From Dictyocoela muelleri (Eukaryota; Microsporidia): a DNA stretch of 11,141 bases. The notes below the pieces were generated by a model. That model worked only from the letters and a program-made list of their open reading frames with translations, was not told the DNA's origin and searched no databases. The stretch spans positions 1 to 11,141 of the forward strand of contig SDVU01000722.1 of NCBI GenBank assembly GCA_016256075.1, given 5' to 3'. Shown in pieces: positions 6,957-11,141 of this stretch (its first letter is position 1; every line of letters starts with the position of its first letter). Position numbers and translations under genes: made by a program.

Positions 6957-7203
6957 AAGAATTTATGGTTCTTCAATCATTTATTCACTACCCCTAGTAT
7001 TGAGTAAAATAGGCTTCCTTGGAAAAAAATTACATAATTATTATTTCAAATAATCGTTAAATCGCGAGTTATTTTTATTTATGCGATAATAACATAAAAT
7101 ATATCGCTTATTTCAAATAAAAATCGTGTAATTATCATTTACGGATGTGATTTCCTCAAAAATAAGAGGGGTGAATAATCCTTTAGAGAACCAAAAATTT
7201 CTT
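6957..7203. mobile_element. Foldback, MITE-like inverted-repeat element
   Basis: The two halves pair along almost the whole length. The outer arms are AAGAATTTATGGTTCTTCAA / TTATTCACTACCCCTAGTAT on the left and, inverted, AAGAAATTTTTGGTTCTCTA / ATTATTCACCCCTCTTATTT on the right. Further in, ATTACATAATTATTATTTCA pairs with the inverse of the segment around 7105-7135. At the centre a GCGA...ATTTATG arm pairs with CATAAAATATATCGC around 7066-7108. There is no open reading frame. It is probably a non-autonomous DNA-transposon derivative; family and exact ends cannot be fixed. The CCCCT near each arm could be an original terminus with the outer arms being older flanks. Confidence 0.72.
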
Positions 7204-7575
7204 GCTGAAGCTATATTTTTATTAGTCAAATCGGAGATCAAACATTAATTTGAAAATTTGAGTTTTAATAAGAATGCAATATAGTATAAATATTAAAAAT
7301 TGTTAGGTAGGTTAGTATTTCTCTAGAAATCTCACTTTAAACATATAAATATTTTTTTTAAATTATTACAACTTAAAATCATTATTTTTATTTCTGAATT
7401 GGAGTTAAACATATATCTATTCCATGGCCATCTCTAAATCTTAAAAATAACTCAATATGTCATCAATTAATTTAAAATGGTATATTATAATTTAAACCCA
7501 AAAAGATTAAATTTTGACAAATAAAAATTCAAAAATTTGCTTTTTTCGTAAAGTGAGCAAAATTTAAAGGAAAAA
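7204..7575. other. Spacer upstream of the pogo/Tigger pseudogene, no gene seen
   Basis: A/T-rich sequence that probably includes the 5' untranslated part of the pogo/Tigger element. I looked for a terminal inverted repeat pairing with sequence beyond 8335 and found none that I could defend. Confidence 0.45.
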
Positions 7576-8335
7576 ATGGTTTTTCAAAGTAGTCCAATTT
7601 CTGAAAAAGACCTTAAATCAAGATACATGCAAATAAAAAATAATAACAAGAAGAATAGAGAGAGCATAAGTGTTAGAAGTAAACAGGAAATCTTAACTTC
7701 AAAAGAGACTTTCAAAAATTTATTCGTTAAATGCTAGTTAGAAAATTTAAAGTGTCATTAGAATCAATTAATTTATTAAATCATAATAAAGATAAAATCA
7801 CAATATGTGCTAACAATAAAAGAAGACTTTTCACCAATATAAGACCTCGCAGAATTGATGAGCATCTAATTAAGTGGGTTTATTTCAAAGGGAAAAAAAT
7901 TCATATTATCAATAATTTTTGTTGAATGAAATACCTTTGCGAATATCTTACGAAATGGGTATTGAAAACTTTAAATGTTTTAAAAATTGGGTAAAGAATT
8001 TCGAAAAAGGAAGCATATTAAAATAAATATTTATATCTGGTAAGAATAATATAGTACATTTAAGTAAACTCATATATTTATATGGTGAATTTAAATAAAA
8101 ATTCTTTTAATTCTATTAGGAATATTTATAATTGCGATGAGACGAGTTTGTTTTATAAATGCTCACACAAAACGACTAAAAATTTACCTAATGAATTGAG
8201 GCATCTATAAAATTCTCAAAAGATCGTTTTACTATTTTATTCTGTGTAAATTTTGTAGATTAAATAAAAAAAACATCTGATTATAAGTCTATTAATGACC
8301 GAGAGAATTTAAAAATATCGATTTCAAAATTTTAG
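7576..8335 (+). pseudogene. pogo/Tigger transposase pseudogene
   Basis: Consecutive pieces in different frames match the pogo/Tigger layout. An ATG at 7576 opens 53 codons, ending in a stop at 7735, with a start like the CENP-B-type helix-turn-helix. From 7731 comes KFKVSLESINLLNHNKDKI, the second half of that domain, then RRIDEHLIKWVYFKGKKI, the start of the Tc5/CENP-B DNA-binding domain. From 7934 comes ISYEMGIENFKCFKNWVKNF, its end. From 8121 comes NIYNCDETSLFYKC, the first catalytic aspartate motif. From 8225 RFTILFCVN matches the following strand; the frame stops at 8333. Two frameshifts, several stops and loss of everything after the first catalytic aspartate make it inactive. No inverted repeats were found. 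Confidence 0.85.
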
Positions 8336-8475
8336 GTTACAATATATATAAAAAATATAGCGATTATACAAAATTTGAAAATTTTTTAAGTTATAAGGTA
8401 GGAGGTCATAAAATTTTTTCTAAAAAAATAAAATATTAACAATAAAATTTTAAAAAGGGTTATTAAATTCATTTG

Positions 8476-8486
8476 TTAAAATGTTT
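8476..8486. repeat. Target-site duplication, left copy (SINE D)
   Basis: TTAAAATGTTT, repeated exactly at 8951-8961. The two copies bracket the SINE precisely: the left copy ends directly before GGGTCAGA and the right copy starts directly after the (TA)n tail. Confidence 0.85.
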
Positions 8487-8950
8487 GGGTCAGATAGATA
8501 AGTGGATAACATTCTTGAATGTGAATAAAATTATCGAGGTTCGAATCTTGCTTACGTTACTCTTTATAAAATATTGAGTGAATGACATAAGCGGTCAAAA
8601 ACTATAGAAATATGGTATTAATATACAGTTTTTCTGGTGTATTATAGCTGATTAAGACTTGGGATAATACGAAAGTGAAGATGAAGGGACTCTCCTAGAT
8701 GTGGGGATGAGTGCGTCCACGGATCTCTAAAAGTAGTCAAAAATAAATGAAAACCTATAGATTACCTGTATCCTGCTGAGTCATTGATAAGTCGAAAGTC
8801 GCGTATACAGCTGGTGTTCTGTGTAGCTTATGAAGTGACGTATTATCGGAACACCAAGAACAAAAGGTCACATATCTAAGGTAGGAGATAGCTCTCTGTG
8901 TAGACAGCTATATATTTTACCAGCATGTAATATATATATATATATATATA
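8487..8950 (+). mobile_element. Full-length tRNA-derived SINE (copy D)
   Basis: A non-coding retroposon that would be transcribed by RNA polymerase III from its internal promoter and mobilised by a partner LINE. The head (about 8487-8560) looks like a tRNA gene: GGGTCAG start, A box TAGATAAGTGG at 8495-8505 and B box GGTTCGAATCT at 8538-8548. The body (about 8585-8925) has blocks conserved with copy C, including AAGGGACTCTCCTA, ATTACCTGTATCC and GTATACAGCTG. The tail is CAGCATGTAA followed by (TA)n. An exact 11-bp duplication flanks the element. Length is 464 bp. Head, body, tail and duplication together make this the best-supported element in the window. No LINE partner is present here, so the source of the reverse transcriptase is unknown. 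Confidence 0.9.
8495..8548 (+). promoter_or_regulatory. Internal Pol III promoter (A and B boxes) of SINE D
   Basis: A box TAGATAAGTGG at 8495-8505, close to the tRNA consensus TRGYNNARNGG, and B box GGTTCGAATCT at 8538-8548, one base from GGTTCGANTCC. The 32-base gap between the boxes is within the range for tRNA genes. Confidence 0.75.
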
Positions 8951-8961
8951 TTAAAATGTTT
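8951..8961. repeat. Target-site duplication, right copy (SINE D)
   Basis: TTAAAATGTTT directly after the (TA)n tail, identical to 8476-8486. Confidence 0.85.
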
Positions 8962-9260
8962 ATCGATCAAATATCGTTGATAACAAATTTTTTATACACT
9001 TCAAATTAAATTAAGATTTATTTTCTTTATAAAATATTATTTGAAATGAAACTTATTCATAAATTTTAAAAAGCATATTTTTGAACACCACGGCTAATAA
9101 AGTATTTTTTATTTAATTTAGACATAATTTATAATAAGATTGGTCATATTTCTGGTTATTTATAAAAAATAGATTATATATAAAATTATATGATTGGATC
9201 TGGATTTCGAGACATATTTAAAAAAATCTTATATGTTATTATTACTGAATTAATTGTCCC
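8962..9260. other. Spacer, no gene seen
   Basis: A/T-rich sequence between the SINE and the Merlin element. I found no open reading frame with coding character, no RNA gene and no repeat shared with the rest of the window. Confidence 0.5.
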
Positions 9261-9302
9261 AGGACCTATTCCCGGTTTTGTTTGTAATAAGTGCCCTTAA
9301 AA
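9261..9302. repeat. Left terminal inverted repeat of Merlin element
   Basis: An outer block AGGACCTATTCCCGG and an inner block AATAAGTGCCCTTAAAA that is loosely its reverse complement, so this end can itself fold back. It pairs with 10346-10408. Confidence 0.75.
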
Positions 9303-9478
9303 ACAAATATATATATATATATTTAAAAAATAAAAAGAAAATAAAGATTCAAAAATTTGGTTAAAAAATATAAAGTTAAAAATAAATACTTGCAAAAAAA
9401 AGAAGTTTTTTATTGTTTGTTTTAAAAAGAAGTTTCACTAATTTTATAACACTTGTCTATAGGATTCAGAAGTTTTTT

Positions 9479-10273
9479 TTATTTTATATTTCCCCTTCGC
9501 CAAATATACTCTTCAACATAACAACCAATTGCAAAACCCTGTATAACCTTTCTGGTTTTAATATATGTTTTAAAAGGCGACTATTCACATTAAATAATAT
9601 TAGTATAATGCCCTTCGCTATTTTTGAACACTTCTTGGTGTTGAGGGACAATATATACGCCTTTTATACCTGCAACTGATTAAGAATATGATTTATACCG
9701 TCAGTTTTTACCTCAGCATATTATTTATTTTCCTTTTGAAAACTTCGAAATAGTTTTTTTCTTCCGATTTGGTACTGTTTCTAATACCAATTCTCTAGTT
9801 GTTTCTTCTAACACACCGAAAATCAAAGTGGCTCTTTAAATAGAATCGTACATCAAAGAAGGAGATTTGTTCAGTTTACCTTGTATGATAACATTTTCGT
9901 CAACTTGAACAGGTTCATATAGCATAATCTTATTATTCCCATCCTTGTTGTCTATTTTTATTATTTTGATGATTTTACTTTTTTTTATAGAATAAAAATA
10001 GACATTAGAATTTTTTTCGATATTATATTTAACATTTTTTTCTGACCAGTAATAAATAATAAATAAGTATTGAGAAAAATTTATTTTTAGATTTGAAAAA
10101 TTTGATCCTTCGAGAAAGAATTTACTTTTTTCTACGAGAATAGCATCTCAACCTGTAATTATTTGAATATAAAGCGTAAAATTCAATCTCATCCGCCCAC
10201 TGCACTTCTGGCACACCCATCGTTCGCTAATCAAGCCGATATGAAGTAAAAATTTAAATGCATCTCTGTTGTC
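9479..10273 (-). pseudogene. Merlin-type transposase pseudogene
   Basis: Read from 10273 down to 9479 in one frame, with a short stretch (about 9715-9665) in another frame, the pieces follow the ISXO2-like/Merlin pattern. They are an N-terminal zinc-ribbon-like WVCQKCSGRMRLN, a SQYLFIIYYWSEKN helix, VQVDENVIIQGKL with the first catalytic aspartate, LIFGVLEETTRELVLETVPN, TDG with the second aspartate (in the shifted stretch), HQEVFKNSEGHYTNII just before the position of the catalytic glutamate, and a C-terminal EEYIWRRGNIK. The glutamate codon is now TAA. There are about five stops in the main frame besides the shifted stretch, so it is inactive. Why not a host gene: it is bracketed by inverted repeats and follows the transposase motif order. 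No start codon is evident. Confidence 0.85.
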
Positions 10274-10345
10274 AATATAGATTATTGATCTTATATTTTT
10301 TGTTCAAATTCTAAATTCATTTTAGGGGTTATAAAGGATTTCTCA

Positions 10346-10408
10346 CTTTAGGGCTTATTATCGGGTTTTCAATTTAAAAAAAAGTATTGAAACCCGGGAA
10401 TAGGCCCT
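10346..10408. repeat. Right terminal inverted repeat of Merlin element, hairpin-forming
   Basis: AGGGCTTATTATCGGGTTTT and CAAT at 10350-10372 are nearly the reverse complement of ATTGAAACCCGGGAATAGG and CCCT at 10386-10408. Thus the end forms a stem of about 23 bp around a short A-rich loop. The outer arm matches the left end of the element. Confidence 0.8.
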
Positions 10409-10543
10409 ATAGCCTTTCAACATAATAAAATAATCTAATAGGTTTCATAAGGGCATCAAATTCATTTTAATCTAGTTCAAAATTCTCCCGAGATAAAATT
10501 TTGCAACAGATCCAAATTTTTAATTTTTTCAAATTATTTTTTT
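10409..10543. other. Spacer, no gene seen
   Basis: A/T-rich sequence between the Merlin element and SINE copy E, without an open reading frame or recognised repeat. Confidence 0.5.
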
Positions 10544-10660
10544 GGGTCAGATAGCTCAGTTGTTAACACTCTTGAATTTAAATTTAAGTATCGTAGTTCG
10601 AATCCCCTGACGTCACTCTTTAAAAAAATATTGAGGGAATGATATTAACACTTAAACATT
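10544..10660 (+). repeat. SINE copy E, tRNA-like head
   Basis: GGGTCAGATAGCTCAGTTG, A box TAGCTCAGTTG at 10552-10562 and B box AGTTCGAATCC at 10595-10605, then CACTCTTTAAAAAAATATTG and GGAATGATATTAACACTTAA, which match 8487-8600. The 5-bp core of an acceptor stem survives (GTCAG at the start, CTGAC after the B box), and CTTGA/TTAAG could pair as an anticodon stem, but the other stems are poor. It is therefore a SINE head or tRNA pseudogene and not a working tRNA gene. The match ends near 10660 and the body is missing. Confidence 0.82.
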
Positions 10661-11141
10661 TTCAATAATTTAAATTACAAATCTCAAAGAAAAAATTGAA
10701 TTTTTAAATTTTAAAAAGAATGTTAAAATATAAAAAAAATATTTAAAAATGGAGTTGGAGTACTAATATCATGCACATTTTGGGGTGTAGATTTTTTTTA
10801 AAAAATACCCTTGTTCCACATAAAATGAAATTTTAAAAATAAAGAAAATAATAAAAAAAATACTTTTATTAGCCATGAAAATCAGCTTCTTAAGCAAGTC
10901 AGTTTTCTAATTTCTTATAAAATAGTATAAGTTTAAAAATTTTTGAATAAGCCTTTCATTTATATATCTTTTAGGGATAAAACATTTTATATCTGCCCAA
11001 AATCCGGTTCAACAACGGGTTGTGCCACCTGAAATAATTGAGGAGGGGTAGAGAAATTATATTGAAATAACAATAAAATATTCTGGTAAAGAATTTTCCT
11101 GGGCTAGTTTTTAATATTCTAATCATATTACTATTTTTAGT
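10661..11141. other. Right-hand spacer, no gene recognised
   Basis: Mostly low-complexity A/T. Two patches differ. 10873-10910 resembles the 3' end of the SRP68-like gene over about 22 bases. 10975-11050 is less A/T-rich and has a plus-strand reading FISAQNPVQQRVVPPEIIEE, but it is short and closed by a stop. Neither is enough to call a gene. The right edge may lie near a gene or element outside the window. Confidence 0.4.

Larger units (their letters stand above)
9261..10408 (-). mobile_element. Merlin (IS1016/ISXO2-like) DNA transposon, decayed
   Basis: The ends are inverted repeats. The left end, reading inward, is AGGACCTATTCCCGGTTTT (from 9261). The right end, reading inward on the minus strand, is AGGGCCTATTCCCGGGTTT (from 10408). 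A second shared block follows, AATAAGTGCCCTTAAA on the left and AATAAGCCCTAAAG on the right. At 1,148 bp the element is near the usual size for Merlin. Its broken transposase lies on the minus strand. No 8-9-bp target duplication is recognisable at the chosen ends, so the flanks have decayed or the true ends are a few bases away. Confidence 0.82.

Noticed and set aside
8487-8560. A functional tRNA gene
   Set aside because: The stems are even poorer than in the 10544 copy, and the segment is the head of a SINE bounded by a target-site duplication.
9413-9679. A plus-strand gene of 88 codons
   Set aside because: It is the antisense shadow of the C-terminal part of the Merlin transposase pseudogene.
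10544-10618. A functional tRNA gene
   Set aside because: The A and B boxes are good, but the T stem does not pair, the D stem is weak, the anticodon loop would have eight bases, and the sequence continues into SINE body. It is a tRNA-derived SINE head.
1-11141. A defence, toxin-antitoxin or biosynthetic gene system
   Set aside because: The only intact genes are two secretory-pathway genes; the other coding signals are decayed transposases and a retroelement fossil.

Overview
The window looks like nuclear DNA of a microsporidian, or a very similar reduced fungal-lineage parasite, with an expanded, repeat-rich and strongly A+T-rich genome. Three things suggest this. The two intact genes are intron-free eukaryotic secretory-pathway genes, and one of them (SRP68-like) is about half the length expected in animals or yeast. 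That gene has CCC directly abutting its ATG, a start-site motif known from microsporidia, and an AATAAA overlapping its stop codon. The space between genes is filled with decayed mobile elements of classes reported from expanded microsporidian genomes. The species cannot be named from the sequence alone.

Layout from left to right: 1-92 is the 3' end of a SINE. 236-689 is a minisatellite of 21 units of about 22 bp. 680-2072 (minus) is a broken fossil of the 5' part of a Ty3/gypsy-like LTR retroelement. 2076-3161 is a decayed Tc1/mariner DNA transposon with matching terminal inverted repeats and flanking TA dinucleotides. 3469-4446 (minus) is an intact gene whose tail matches SRP68, a signal recognition particle subunit. 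4573-4745 (+) and 4881-5240 (-) are two SINE pieces in opposite orientation, followed by a 23-bp tandem repeat. 5554-6288 (minus) is an intact Qa-SNARE (syntaxin) gene. 6560-6700 is a 32-bp tandem repeat with alternating unit types. 6957-7203 is a long foldback, MITE-like element. 7576-8335 is a decayed pogo/Tigger transposase. 8487-8950 is a full-length tRNA-derived SINE with an 11-bp target-site duplication. 9261-10408 is a decayed Merlin (IS1016/ISXO2-like) transposon with hairpin-forming ends. 10544-10660 is a SINE head. The last 480 bases hold no recognised gene.

The two host genes both belong to the secretory pathway: SRP68 acts in co-translational targeting to the ER and the syntaxin in membrane fusion. 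Nothing shows that they are co-regulated; they lie on the same strand but are about 1.1 kb apart with SINE debris between them. The most notable signal is the SINE family. Five pieces in 11 kb share a tRNA-like head with A and B boxes, a conserved roughly 360-bp body and a (TA)n tail, and one copy still carries its target-site duplication. All protein-coding mobile elements here are broken, so the window reads as two conserved genes in a transposon graveyard. I found no evidence of a defence, toxin or biosynthetic system.
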